This document shows positions 1 to 8,543 of a DNA stretch of 56,756 bases, piece after piece. Below the pieces are notes generated by a model. The model saw nothing but the letters and a program-made list of their open reading frames with translations, ran no database searches and had not been told where the DNA came from. Numbering within the stretch: position 1 is the stretch's first letter; every line of letters begins with the position of its first letter. The stretch lies in contig WOUR01000054.1 of NCBI GenBank assembly GCA_009772935.1, forward strand, positions 7,292 through 64,047, written 5' to 3'. Both the position numbers and the translations under genes were made by a program. Source of the stretch: Rhodospirillaceae bacterium. Its GTDB lineage: Bacteria > Pseudomonadota > Alphaproteobacteria > Reyranellales > Reyranellaceae.

Positions 1-267
1 GCTGCCGGCGCTCATCACCGTGTCGGCATCGACATGGACCAGCTCGCCTTCTGGCGGGCGGATGCCCAGGATCGCCTCGACATAGGCCGGCGGATGGACA
101 CGCGTCAGCTGCTCAAGCGTGGCGGCGGGCGCGATCAGACGGGTGAGGCCTTCGAATTCCTCGTCGGCCAGCGCCGCTGTCACCGCGCGCAGCCGGTCGG
201 GTCGCTCGGGATGATAGTCGCCGGTATCGTGCTCGAGGAACGACGGGTGGCTGATCAGCAGCGTCAT
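1..267 (-). CDS. Histone deacetylase-family / acetoin utilisation deacetylase, N-terminal part
   Basis: The gene runs off the left edge; 89 N-terminal codons are present, starting at an ATG preceded by a strong GAGGGGG ribosome site. The opening HPSFLEHDTGDYHPERPDRL is the typical start of class II HDAC-like deacetylases (usual form HP..LEHDTG..HPERP.RL). These are cytoplasmic zinc amidohydrolases that remove acetyl groups from acetyl-lysine or acetylpolyamines. The catalytic His-Asp region lies outside the window, so activity cannot be judged. It is divergent from the small secreted protein that follows. Confidence 0.85.
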   Translation of the reverse strand, partial: MTLLISHPSFLEHDTGDYHPERPDRLRAVTAALADEEFEGLTRLIAPAATLEQLTRVHPPAYVEAILGIRPPEGELVHVDADTVMSAGS

Positions 268-340
268 GCATCCCCCTCTAGCGCGGTTCGGCGATCTGCG
301 ACAGAGTCACCCGCAACCCTTCGATTGCTGTGAGGTTGTT

Positions 341-706
341 TTGTCCAAGTTGAGCTGTCTGGTCGCCGCCGCCCTGGTCCTTTTCGCCGGGCAGGCGTCG
401 GCCCAGGAAACCACCTTCCGGCTGAAGAATTCGATGGCCTATCCGATCGCCCAGCTCTCGGTTTCGCCGACCCAGCTCAACATGTGGGGGCCGAACTTCC
501 TGCGGCCGCCGGCCATCCGGCCGGGCGAGGCCCGTGAAGTCTCCTACCGGGCGCCGACCGACTGGTGCATGGGCGACCTGAAGGTCACCTTCGCCGATGG
601 CGGTCCGCCGGCTGTCTGGGGCTACTTGAACCTCTGTACCCTGAAGAACATATCGCTGCACTACGACCGCATGAGCGGCATCACCACCGCCCGTTACGAC
701 GAGTAA
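341..706 (+). CDS. Small secreted protein of unknown function
   Basis: The frame is open from 266, but the useful start is probably the TTG at 341. It follows GTGAGG at a suitable distance and places a clean signal peptide at the N-terminus: basic KLS, a hydrophobic run of about 14 residues, then AGQASA before QE. That gives 121 residues with a mature part of about 100. The mature part has two cysteines (in DWCMGDL and NLCTLKN) that could form a disulfide, and many alternating hydrophobic residues suggesting beta structure. I do not recognise the family. The stop is 4 bp before selO, so the two are probably co-transcribed. The start is uncertain (ATG 266 would add 25 unlikely residues). Confidence 0.6.
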   Translation: MSKLSCLVAAALVLFAGQASAQETTFRLKNSMAYPIAQLSVSPTQLNMWGPNFLRPPAIRPGEAREVSYRAPTDWCMGDLKVTFADGGPPAVWGYLNLCTLKNISLHYDRMSGITTARYDE

Positions 707-710
707 CAAC

Positions 711-2198
711 ATGGACGCCTTGCCGGGTCTGCCGTTCGACAACAGCTACGCGAGGCTGCCGGAGCGGTTCTATGCCCGGCTGGCGCCGACGCCGGTGGCG
801 GCGCCGCGGCTTGTGAAGCTGAACGAGCCGCTCGCCCTTCAGCTCGGCCTCGATCCGGGAGCGCTCGCGTCCCGCGAGGGCGTGGAGATGCTGGCGGGCA
901 ACCGCGTGGCGCCGGGCTCGGAGCCGATTGCGCTCGCCTATGCCGGCCATCAGTTCGGCAACTTCGTGCCGCAGCTCGGCGACGGCCGCGCCATCCTGCT
1001 GGGCGAGGTCGTGGACCGCGATGGCCGGCGCCGCGACATCCAGCTCAAGGGCTCGGGGCCGACGCCTTTCTCGCGCAGCGGCGATGGCCGCGCCGCGGTG
1101 GGCCCGGTGCTGCGCGAATACATCGTGAGCGAGGCGATGGCCGCGCTCGGCATCCCGACGACCCGCTCGCTGGCCGCCGTCACCACCGGCGAGCCGATCT
1201 GGCGCGACGGCGAGCTGCCGGGGGCCGTGCTGACCCGCGTCGCCTCCAGCCACGTGCGCGTCGGCACCTTCCAGTTCTTCGCCGCGCGCGGCGACACCGA
1301 GGCGCTGCGCCTGCTCGCCGACCATGTGATCGCGCGTCACTATCCCGAGGCGCGCGACGGAGCCGAGCCCTATCGCGCGCTGTTCGAGGCGGTGATCGCG
1401 CGGCAGGCCGCCCTGGTGGCCAGGTGGCTTCACATCGGTTTCATCCACGGCGTGATGAACACCGACAATTGCTCGATCGCCGGCGAGACCATCGATTACG
1501 GGCCCTGCGCTTTCATGGACGCCTACAATCCCGAGACGGTGTTCAGTTCGATCGACCAGCAGGGTCGCTACGCCTATGCCCACCAGCCGAGCATCGCGCA
1601 CTGGAACCTGGCGCGGTTCGGCGAGACCCTGTTGCCGCTGCTGGCCGACGACAGCGACAAGGCGCTGGCCATCGCCAACGAGGCCCTGGGCACCTATCGC
1701 GCGCGCTACGTCGATGCGCTGATCGGCGGCCTGCGCCGCAAGCTCGGCCTGTTCACCGAGGAAGAGGACGACGCCGCGCTGGCCCAGGACCTGCTCAACG
1801 CCATGACCGACGGGCAGGCCGACTTCACCTTGACCTTCCGCCACCTGGGCGATGCCGCCGTCGATCCTGCGGCCGATGCCGAGGTGCGTGACCTGTTCGC
1901 GAAGAAGCAAGAAGCCTTCGACGCCTGGCTGCCGCGCTGGCGCGAACGGCTGGCCCGTGAGCCGCAGGACGGCGAGAGCAGGCGCGCGGCGATGCATGCC
2001 GTGAACCCGATCTACATTCCGCGCAATCATCGGGTGGAGTTGGCGCTGACGGCTGCGGCCGAAAGCGGCGACTATGCGCCGTTCGAGGAATTGCTGGCGG
2101 TGCTGGCGAAGCCTTACGAGGAGCAGCCGGAATTCGCTGCTTATGCCGAGCCGCCGCCCGAGGATCAGCGCGTCTACCGAACCTTCTGCGGCACCTAA
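711..2198 (+). CDS. selO: SelO/YdiU family protein adenylyltransferase (AMPylase)
   Basis: The 495-residue product has the hallmarks of SelO: GHQFG.FVPQLGDGRA near residue 80, the glycine-rich GSGPTPFSR..GDGRAAVGPVLREY segment, and IHGVMNTDNCSI..ETIDYGP near residue 245, which holds the kinase-like Asn and Asp metal ligands. SelO is a pseudokinase-fold enzyme that transfers AMP from ATP to Ser/Thr/Tyr of proteins and is linked to redox stress. Length matches the family (about 480-500). The C-terminus reads TFCGT, so a cysteine sits three residues from the end, the position of selenocysteine in eukaryotic SelO. It starts 4 bp after the small secreted protein. Confidence 0.95.
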   Translation: MDALPGLPFDNSYARLPERFYARLAPTPVAAPRLVKLNEPLALQLGLDPGALASREGVEMLAGNRVAPGSEPIALAYAGHQFGNFVPQLGDGRAILLGEVVDRDGRRRDIQLKGSGPTPFSRSGDGRAAVGPVLREYIVSEAMAALGIPTTRSLAAVTTGEPIWRDGELPGAVLTRVASSHVRVGTFQFFAARGDTEALRLLADHVIARHYPEARDGAEPYRALFEAVIARQAALVARWLHIGFIHGVMNTDNCSIAGETIDYGPCAFMDAYNPETVFSSIDQQGRYAYAHQPSIAHWNLARFGETLLPLLADDSDKALAIANEALGTYRARYVDALIGGLRRKLGLFTEEEDDAALAQDLLNAMTDGQADFTLTFRHLGDAAVDPAADAEVRDLFAKKQEAFDAWLPRWRERLAREPQDGESRRAAMHAVNPIYIPRNHRVELALTAAAESGDYAPFEELLAVLAKPYEEQPEFAAYAEPPPEDQRVYRTFCGT

Positions 2199-2218
2199 GG
2201 ATCCTTACTCGTCCGGCC

Positions 2219-4021
2219 TCAGAGATTGACCGCGGTCGGCTTCGCATCCTTCCAGTCGATCCACCGGTCGAGATGCATGAAGCGTCCATCGTCGGTGCCG
2301 ATCTCGCGGGCGATCAGGGCGTTCAGCTTGTCGTTCATCATCGCGATCAGGTCGCGGTTTCGGTCGAAATCGTGGGCCAGGTTCACGATCTCGTCGGGAT
2401 CGCTCACGAGGTCGTAGAGTTCGAGGTCGTTCTTCGCCCGGAGGTCCTCCAAGGTCGCTGGCATGTTGAAGCCGTGGAACGAGAAGTAGCGGCTGAACTT
2501 GTAGCGCTCGTCGACGATCGAGCGGATGCAGACGCGCAGCTTCCAGTCGACCGGGAACGACTCGATCTTCCTGAACTGCTCCGAACGCGCGATCGATTTG
2601 TCCTGCAGCGTCTCGTAGAGGGTGCGCGTGAAGTTCGCGTCGTGCACCATCAACTGGCTGTAGCAGAACAGCGTGCCGCCGCGCCTCTGCGTGAAGGCGG
2701 GATTCACCGGCTGGCGCAGCAGGGGCGAGAAATCCTGCCCCTTCATCCGCTGCATCGTGTCGGCCACCGGCGCCGTCGACTTGCCCGTCATCGCGACGAT
2801 GGTGGGCACGAAGTCGAGATGCGAGGTGAGTTCGAGGCAGCGCTGGCCGCCCTTGACCTCCGGATGCACCACGAGCATCGGCACGTGGTTCTGCTGGCGG
2901 TAGGTCGTCGTGCCCTTGCCCTGCAGTCCGCCGTGGCTGGCCAGCAGCTCGCCGTGGTCGGAGGTGAAGATCACGATGGTCTTGTCGGTAAGGCCGAGCC
3001 GGTCGAGCTGTTCCAGCACCTGCACGATCTGCTGATCGGCGTCGCGGATGGCGTTGAAGTAGTAGTTCTGCCGCAGCCGCATGCGCCATTCCTCCTGCGG
3101 GATCAGCCCGGTCAGGATGGCGTTGGCCCCCTTGTAGATGCGATGCGCCGGCACGCGGTCGGGCGTGTCGAGCGACTGCTGCCAGGTCTTCTGCAGCGGG
3201 ATCTCGTTCCATTCCTGCCGGTAGAAGGAATCGTCTGGCGGAAAGTCGATCCTGAGCCTGGCTTCGACCGCCTGCACCGGCTTCTCGCCGCGCCTGTCGG
3301 TGTTCACCCACATGACGTCGTGCGGGTTCACGAGATTGACCGCGAGATACCAGGGCTGCTTCCGGTCGGTCATCGGCCGGCCCTTGGCCTTCAGCCACTG
3401 GATCGCCTGCGCCGCCGTGATCTGGTCGTACTGGTAGCCGCCCTGCGCGCCTTCGATGAAGTCGCCGACGCCGGTATAGTCGTAGAACCCGTAGTCGCGA
3501 TCCATCATGGTCTCGAACAGCGCCTTGATGTCGTCGGCACGGTTCTCCATGGCCATCGCGCCGTTCAGGTGCCACTTGCCCTTGTAGGCGGTGTAGTAGC
3601 CCATCCTGCGCAGGATCTTGCCGATGGTCGGCAGGCTTGGATCCAGGCTCTTCATGTAGGGCACGCCGGCATTGTCGAAGATGCCGTTATGCGGCATGTG
3701 CAGGCCGGTATAGATCACCGCGCGCGAGGCCGAGCACATGTCCGCCGCGATCTGGTGATTCTCGAAATACGTCCCCGTCCGGCGCAGGCGTTCGTGTCCC
3801 GGCAGCGGTATGGGCCAGCCGGGACCCATGTAGTGCTCCTGGTCCGTCAGGATGAAGAGGACATTGTAGCCGCCGTCGTTCGAGCCTGGCGCGTCTGCCG
3901 AGGGAAATGCCGATTCCGTGCCGCCGGTGATGCTTGCCGTCTGGGCCCGCGTGTCGCAAGCGGTCGTGGCGGCAAGAGCGGCGCCACCCGCGATGAAGGT
4001 CCTGCGCGATGAAATGGTCAT
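2219..4021 (-). CDS. Tat-exported sulfatase (arylsulfatase family)
   Basis: The 600-residue protein begins MTISSRRTFIAGGAALAA, a twin-arginine signal, with Cys22 nearby that could conceivably be lipidated although the lipobox is poor. The mature part opens with NVLFILTDQ, the metal-binding start of the alkaline-phosphatase/sulfatase fold. It carries C96-S-A-S-R100, the CX(A/P)XR motif whose cysteine becomes formylglycine, then TSDHGE near residue 355. It should hydrolyse a sulfate ester in the periplasm; the substrate cannot be told. Its ATG overlaps the cobQ stop (ATGA, 4018-4021), so it is translationally coupled to cobQ although no functional link is known. No formylglycine-generating enzyme is nearby. 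Confidence 0.92.
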   Translation of the reverse strand: MTISSRRTFIAGGAALAATTACDTRAQTASITGGTESAFPSADAPGSNDGGYNVLFILTDQEHYMGPGWPIPLPGHERLRRTGTYFENHQIAADMCSASRAVIYTGLHMPHNGIFDNAGVPYMKSLDPSLPTIGKILRRMGYYTAYKGKWHLNGAMAMENRADDIKALFETMMDRDYGFYDYTGVGDFIEGAQGGYQYDQITAAQAIQWLKAKGRPMTDRKQPWYLAVNLVNPHDVMWVNTDRRGEKPVQAVEARLRIDFPPDDSFYRQEWNEIPLQKTWQQSLDTPDRVPAHRIYKGANAILTGLIPQEEWRMRLRQNYYFNAIRDADQQIVQVLEQLDRLGLTDKTIVIFTSDHGELLASHGGLQGKGTTTYRQQNHVPMLVVHPEVKGGQRCLELTSHLDFVPTIVAMTGKSTAPVADTMQRMKGQDFSPLLRQPVNPAFTQRRGGTLFCYSQLMVHDANFTRTLYETLQDKSIARSEQFRKIESFPVDWKLRVCIRSIVDERYKFSRYFSFHGFNMPATLEDLRAKNDLELYDLVSDPDEIVNLAHDFDRNRDLIAMMNDKLNALIAREIGTDDGRFMHLDRWIDWKDAKPTAVNL

Positions 4022-5499
4022 GGCTTCCTCGTACCATCGAATCTTGGCACGCGGGCGAGATCGAGCAGCCGCGCGCAGTCGACATGTTTCTCAAGATGAT
4101 CGGCCAGCCGGTCGAGCGTGTCCTCGATTCCGGCCTCGTAGTCGAGACGGGAACTGTCGGCGCCGATCCATTGCAACCAATGACGCCGTTGTCGATCGTC
4201 TGCCAGCAGGCCGTGAACGTAGCATCCGGCAACACGGCCGCTGGCGTCGATCGCGCCATCGGTACCGCCACGATCGAGTTCGAGTAGCGGACGTGCGGCC
4301 CTGGTCGTTCGGCCGACATGCATTTCATAGCCCTTGAACGGCACGCCTTCCGTCACGGTCTTCCCGGAGACCTCCACCAGAACCTTGTCGCCGCCGAGAA
4401 CGGTCTCGGTGTCGAGCAGGCAAAGTCCTTCGACGGTGCCAGGCGGGCCTTCGATTCCTTCGGGGTCGGCGATGCGCCGGCCCAGCATCTGATAACCGCC
4501 GCAAATCCCCAGCACGCGACTGCCGCGGCGGAGATGCGCCTTGAGGTCGATGTCCCAACCGGCCTCGCGCAGGGTGGCGAGATCGGCAATGGTGGCCTTG
4601 GAACCGGGCAGGATGACGAGCCTCGCATCGCCCGGGATCGGCTCGCCGGGTCGCACGAACACGACATCGACGCCAGACTCCTGACGCAGCGGATCGACAT
4701 CGTCGAAGTTGGCGAGGTGCGGATAGGCCAGCACGGCGACCTTCGCGGCGCCGCCTGGCGCGTTGCGGCCGGGCAGGCTGAGCGCGTCCTCGGCGGGCAG
4801 CCTGACGGCGTCCGGGAAATAGGGCACGAGGCCCAGTGCGGGCCAGCCGGTCCGGTCCGCGATCAACGCCATGCCGTCGGCGAACAGGCCCGGATCACCG
4901 CGGAAGCGGTTGACGAGGAAGCCGACGATCATCGCGGCGTCTTGGGGATCGATCACGGCCTTGGTCCCGACCAGGCTGGCGATGACGCCGCCGCGGTCGA
5001 TGTCGCCCACCAGGACGACCGGCACGTCCGCGGCCCGCGCGAAGCCCATGTTGGCGATGTCGTCGGCGCGCAGATTGACCTCGGATGCGGAGCCCGCCCC
5101 CTCGACCAGCACGAGATCGGCTTCGGCCGCGAGACGGCCGAAACTGTCCATCACGGCACCGAGCAGGCCGGCCTTGAGGGCCTGGTAGCCGCGCGCCCAG
5201 GTATTGCCGACGACGCGGCCCTGCACGACGAGCTGGGCGCCGACATCGCTCTGCGGCTTCAGCAACACCGGATTCATATGGACACTGACGGCCACGCGGG
5301 CCGCCCGCGCCTGCAGCGCCTGGGCGCGGCCGATCTCGCCGCCGTCGGTCGTCACGGCGGCATTGTTCGACATGTTCTGCGGCTTGAACGGCCGGACCTG
5401 CAGGCCTCGCCGGACGAAGACCCGCGCGAAGCCGGCGACCAGCAGTGATTTACCGACATCGGAGCCGGTCCCCTGGAGCATGAGTGCGCGTGCTTGCAT
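4018..5499 (-). CDS. cobQ: Cobyric acid synthase (adenosylcobyrinic acid a,c-diamide amidotransferase)
   Basis: CobQ amidates four carboxylates of adenosylcobyrinic acid diamide with glutamine and ATP in cobalamin synthesis. The N-terminus has the BioD/CobQ nucleotide loop GTGSDVGKS (residues 10-18), FKPQNMSNNAAV and the GAGSA..VNLR segment. The C-terminal half is a type I glutamine amidotransferase with GICGGYQMLG, nucleophile Cys333, and a late GCYVHGL histidine. An in-frame ATG exists 21 bp upstream, but the ATG at 5499 follows GGGAGG and gives the conserved N-terminus, 493 residues. The neighbours hupE-like and bluB, divergent from it, also serve cobalamin. Confidence 0.95.
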   Translation of the reverse strand: MQARALMLQGTGSDVGKSLLVAGFARVFVRRGLQVRPFKPQNMSNNAAVTTDGGEIGRAQALQARAARVAVSVHMNPVLLKPQSDVGAQLVVQGRVVGNTWARGYQALKAGLLGAVMDSFGRLAAEADLVLVEGAGSASEVNLRADDIANMGFARAADVPVVLVGDIDRGGVIASLVGTKAVIDPQDAAMIVGFLVNRFRGDPGLFADGMALIADRTGWPALGLVPYFPDAVRLPAEDALSLPGRNAPGGAAKVAVLAYPHLANFDDVDPLRQESGVDVVFVRPGEPIPGDARLVILPGSKATIADLATLREAGWDIDLKAHLRRGSRVLGICGGYQMLGRRIADPEGIEGPPGTVEGLCLLDTETVLGGDKVLVEVSGKTVTEGVPFKGYEMHVGRTTRAARPLLELDRGGTDGAIDASGRVAGCYVHGLLADDRQRRHWLQWIGADSSRLDYEAGIEDTLDRLADHLEKHVDCARLLDLARVPRFDGTRKP

Positions 5500-5642
5500 G
5501 GGCCTCCCAAAGAAGGGCAAACTCAGCAGGTAAAATTACACTTTTAATGCGAATAATCGGTTGACGGACGAGAACGCTGGAACCTATCTGGAATGAACGC
5601 GCGCCCCAAGAAGCGCCTCCAAGGAAGCGACCCGGTGAGGTG

Positions 5643-6272
5643 ATGTCGATTTCGAACCGATTGTGGGGGGTGTCGTCGGCCGCGCTCGTTGCCGTATGGC
5701 AGGTGACGGCCTTCGCCCACCCTGTGGCCGACGAGGACCCGCCCATGACCTTCGCCGAAGGGTTCATGCAGGGCGTCGGTCTTCCGGTGATCAGCCTCTA
5801 TCATCTCGCCGCGATGATCGGCATCGGCATCCTGGTCGGCATCGCCGCGCGGGGCATCGTGCCCGTGCTGGCGTTCGGACTGGCCGCCATCGCCGGCGTC
5901 GCGATACAGCTCAGTCCCTTCGATATCCCGGCCGACGGCGCCTTCGTGGCGCTGACGACCATGGTCATCGGCGTGCTGATCCTGCTGCGCCAGCCGCTGA
6001 GCCCCAAGGTGGCGTCGATCGTTTTCGCCGTCGCGGGACTCGTGCACGGCTATTCCCTGGGGTCCGTACTGGTCGGCGCCGATACCGTCGGCATCCTCGC
6101 CTATGTCTCGGGCCTGCTGGTTGCCCAGACCGCGCTGGGCGTGGCCTCCTGCGCGATCACGCTGGGCGCAACGAAGTGGCCCGCGCAGCGGACTGCACTG
6201 GTGATCGCAGGCTGCCTCGTGATGGTGGCGGGCGGAGTCGCCGCCATCGAAGCGGCCGGCCTGATCGGCTGA
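5643..6272 (+). CDS. HupE/UreJ-like metal permease (probable cobalt or nickel uptake)
   Basis: The 209-residue membrane protein has a cleavable signal ending ...VTAFA-HP, so the mature chain begins with HP as in HupE/UreJ proteins, followed by about six hydrophobic helices. GLVHGYSLG near residue 140 matches the family's second signature. The first signature, normally H-P-x(4)-DH in the first mature helix, is replaced by MQGVGLPVISLYH, leaving only the last histidine. A GTG lies directly before the chosen ATG; the ATG is better spaced from GGTGAGG. Lying between cobQ (divergent) and bluB, it most plausibly supplies cobalt for cobalamin. The specificity is inference. Confidence 0.75.
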   Translation: MSISNRLWGVSSAALVAVWQVTAFAHPVADEDPPMTFAEGFMQGVGLPVISLYHLAAMIGIGILVGIAARGIVPVLAFGLAAIAGVAIQLSPFDIPADGAFVALTTMVIGVLILLRQPLSPKVASIVFAVAGLVHGYSLGSVLVGADTVGILAYVSGLLVAQTALGVASCAITLGATKWPAQRTALVIAGCLVMVAGGVAAIEAAGLIG

Positions 6273-6332
6273 ACCCGGCGTGCCTGCGAAGGGTATGACC
6301 CTCCGCGTTCTTTCGTATATTCGGTGGAGTTG

Positions 6333-6971
6333 ATGACGCATCCGGTTTTCGACGCGGCCTTCCGGGCCGAGTTTCGCGAGCTCGTGCTGTGGCGGCGTGA
6401 CGTGCGGCGCTTCCGCACCGATCCGGTGGCGCGCGAGCGGATCGACGCCCTGCTGGAAGTGGCGAGCCATGCGCCGTCTGTCGGACTGAGCCAGCCTTGG
6501 CGGTTCGTGCATGTCGAGTCGGTGGAACGCCGCCGGGCCGTGGTCGAGAGCTTCACGGAAGCGAACGAGGAAGCGCTTGCCGGTTACGACGGGGAAAAGC
6601 ATGCGATCTATGCCGGCCTGAAACTGGCGGGCCTCAAGGAAGCGCCCGTCCATCTTGCCGTCTTCTCCGACGACGGCACGCATACCGGCAGCGGCCTTGG
6701 CCAGCAGACCATGCCGGAGACGCTGCACTATTCCGTGGTGGCCGCGATCCAGACGCTGTGGCTGGCGGCGCGCGCCGACGGGATCGGCATGGGCTGGGTC
6801 TCGATCCTCGATCCGAAGAAAGTGACCCGGGCGCTCGACGTACCCGCGGGCTGGACCCTCGTCGCCTACCTCTGCCTCGGCTTCCCGGCGGAGGAGCATC
6901 TCGATCCCGAACTGGAGCGGCATCACTGGGAAGTGCGCAGCGACATCAGTGACGTCGTCTTCACGCGCTGA
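6333..6971 (+). CDS. bluB: 5,6-dimethylbenzimidazole synthase
   Basis: BluB is a nitroreductase-fold enzyme that breaks down reduced FMN with oxygen to make 5,6-dimethylbenzimidazole, the lower ligand of cobalamin. The 212-residue product has WRRDVRRFR (residues 16-24), SHAPSVGLSQPWRF and the GMGWVSILDP segment typical of BluB rather than of general nitroreductases. The ATG at 6333 is chosen because GGTGGAG precedes it; a GTG three codons upstream is inside that ribosome site. It lies 60 bp after the hupE-like gene in the same direction, likely one transcript. Confidence 0.93.
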   Translation: MTHPVFDAAFRAEFRELVLWRRDVRRFRTDPVARERIDALLEVASHAPSVGLSQPWRFVHVESVERRRAVVESFTEANEEALAGYDGEKHAIYAGLKLAGLKEAPVHLAVFSDDGTHTGSGLGQQTMPETLHYSVVAAIQTLWLAARADGIGMGWVSILDPKKVTRALDVPAGWTLVAYLCLGFPAEEHLDPELERHHWEVRSDISDVVFTR

Positions 6972-7028
6972 CGCTTTGACACCCGGTTCGCGCCGGTCAT
7001 TATTGAGCCTCATCATCGGAGGCGGCGG

Positions 7029-8393
7029 GTGACTTCAGGAGATCGACCGGCAGAGCAATCGATCTCCGATGGGGCGTTGTATTTCCTGGCCGCCCTGTGC
7101 GGCCTGGCCACCGGTGTCGTGGGCGCCGCCTTCCATCTCGTCGTCGACACGCTGGTTCACTGGCCGTCCTGGCTCGTCGCGCGTCTCGGTCCTGGCACCC
7201 TGACCATCGTCGCGGCGGCAGGGGTTGCCGCCATCGCGCTGGTCGCATCCTTCCTGCTCACGCGCCGCATCGCGCCCGAAGCGGCCGGCAGCGGTGTCCA
7301 GGAGATCGAGGGCGCGATGGAGGGACTGCGCGAGGTGCGCTGGCGGCGCGTGCTGCCGGTGAAATTCGTCGGCGGCGTGCTGGCGCTGTCGTCCGGCCTG
7401 GTCGCGGGACGCGAAGGGCCGACCATCCACATGGGGGCGTCGATCGCGCAGGCCGTCTCGGAGCGCATGAAGCTCTCGGAGGCGGAGTTGCGCGGTCTGC
7501 TCGCCGCCGGTGCAGCGGCCGGCCTCGCGGCCGCCTTCAATGCGCCGCTGGCGGCGATCCTCTTCGTGATCGAGGAGACGCGCAAACAGTTCCGCTACAC
7601 GTTCCGCTCCTACACCGCCGTCATCATCGCCTCGACCGCCAGCGCGATCGGCATGGAGCTGGTGGGCGGCACGGCGCCGCAACTCAAGCTCGACAATGCC
7701 GAGATGCCGCTGTCGATGCTGCCGGCCTTCCTGGTGCTGGGGATATTCCTGGGCGGGCTGGGCCTCGTCTTCAACCGCACGCTGCTCTTCCTGCTGGACT
7801 GGGTGTCCGCCACCTTTCGCAAGGTGCCGTTCGTGCCGGCGCTGGTGGTCGGGGCGGCCATCGGCGCGCTGGCCATCGTGCTGCCCCAGGCCGTGGGCGG
7901 CGGCGAACTGCTGATTCCCGGCCTTGTCACCGGCAACCTGCCCATCCAGATCCTGCTGCTGCTCTGTCTGCTGCGCTTCGTCGGCGTGATGTTGAGCTAT
8001 CCGGTGGGCGTACCCGGCGGCATCTTCGCGCCGCTGCTGACGCTCGCCACCACGGTGGGCCTGATCGCAGCGGCGCTGCTGCAGATGGCCGTGCCGCTGC
8101 CGCCGCTGGCGGGTGCCGCATTCGTCATTGCCGCCATGGGCGGCCTGTTTTCCGCGTCGATCCGCGCGCCGCTGGTCGGCGTCGTGCTGGCAGCCGAGCT
8201 GACCAACGGCTATACTCTCATACTGCCACTGATCGTGACGTGCGTGACGGCCAATGCCGTCGCGCAGGGGCTTGGCAGCCGGCCGCTCTACGAACTGCTG
8301 CTGGAGCGCACCCTGCGGCTTGCCGGGAAGACCTCGCCCCCGCCCGTCACGACCGGCGTTCTTTCACCGGTCGGCGTGGACGACAAGCCATAG
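7029..8393 (+). CDS. ClC-family Cl-/H+ exchanger
   Basis: The 454-residue membrane protein starts at GTG after GGAGGCGG. It shows GSGVQEIEG near residue 94 (usual GSGIP), GREGPTIHMG with the gating glutamate, FVIEETRKQF with the inner proton-transfer glutamate, GVPGGIFAPLL near residue 327 (GxFxP), and RPLYELLLERTL with the anion-coordinating tyrosine. Having both glutamates argues for a coupled exchanger rather than a channel. There are no CBS domains. The Ile-Pro after GSG is Val-Gln here, a change at the anion filter; the serine that favours chloride is kept. It stands alone, with bluB upstream and a convergent esterase downstream. Confidence 0.93.
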   Translation: MTSGDRPAEQSISDGALYFLAALCGLATGVVGAAFHLVVDTLVHWPSWLVARLGPGTLTIVAAAGVAAIALVASFLLTRRIAPEAAGSGVQEIEGAMEGLREVRWRRVLPVKFVGGVLALSSGLVAGREGPTIHMGASIAQAVSERMKLSEAELRGLLAAGAAAGLAAAFNAPLAAILFVIEETRKQFRYTFRSYTAVIIASTASAIGMELVGGTAPQLKLDNAEMPLSMLPAFLVLGIFLGGLGLVFNRTLLFLLDWVSATFRKVPFVPALVVGAAIGALAIVLPQAVGGGELLIPGLVTGNLPIQILLLLCLLRFVGVMLSYPVGVPGGIFAPLLTLATTVGLIAAALLQMAVPLPPLAGAAFVIAAMGGLFSASIRAPLVGVVLAAELTNGYTLILPLIVTCVTANAVAQGLGSRPLYELLLERTLRLAGKTSPPPVTTGVLSPVGVDDKP

Positions 8394-8420
8394 CAGGCCC
8401 TGGAAGGCAGCGGCATGGCC

Positions 8421-8456
8421 AATAAACGAAACAAACGAATTAAACGAAATAAATGA
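8421..8456 (+). repeat. Four 9-bp tandem repeats (AAnAAACGA)
   Basis: Units AATAAACGA, AACAAACGA, ATTAAACGA and AATAAATGA follow each other without gap in the 150-bp stretch between the convergent clc and esterase genes. The AT-rich block is strikingly different from the surrounding GC-rich sequence. The repeats look iteron-like, but nothing nearby suggests a replication or partition function. They also fall in a 13-codon open frame (ATG 8415, GGAAGG upstream) that would encode MANKRNKRIKRNK. Confidence 0.8.
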
Positions 8457-8543
8457 ATCGAATGTCGCAGGTCCTGGATTCTGTGCTGTTGACGCAATAA
8501 TATTGCGCGGCGGGCCTTCCAAAAGGCCTGGTTCGACGGCCTG

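Noticed and set aside
2273..4012. 579-codon open frame antisense to the sulfatase
   Set aside because: No recognisable motifs; the minus-strand sulfatase with Tat signal and CSASR explains the region.
5500..5642. Cobalamin riboswitch before the hupE-like/bluB genes
   Set aside because: Expected from the gene content, but no B12-box-like GCCACTG core or the usual flanking helices could be found in the 143 bp.
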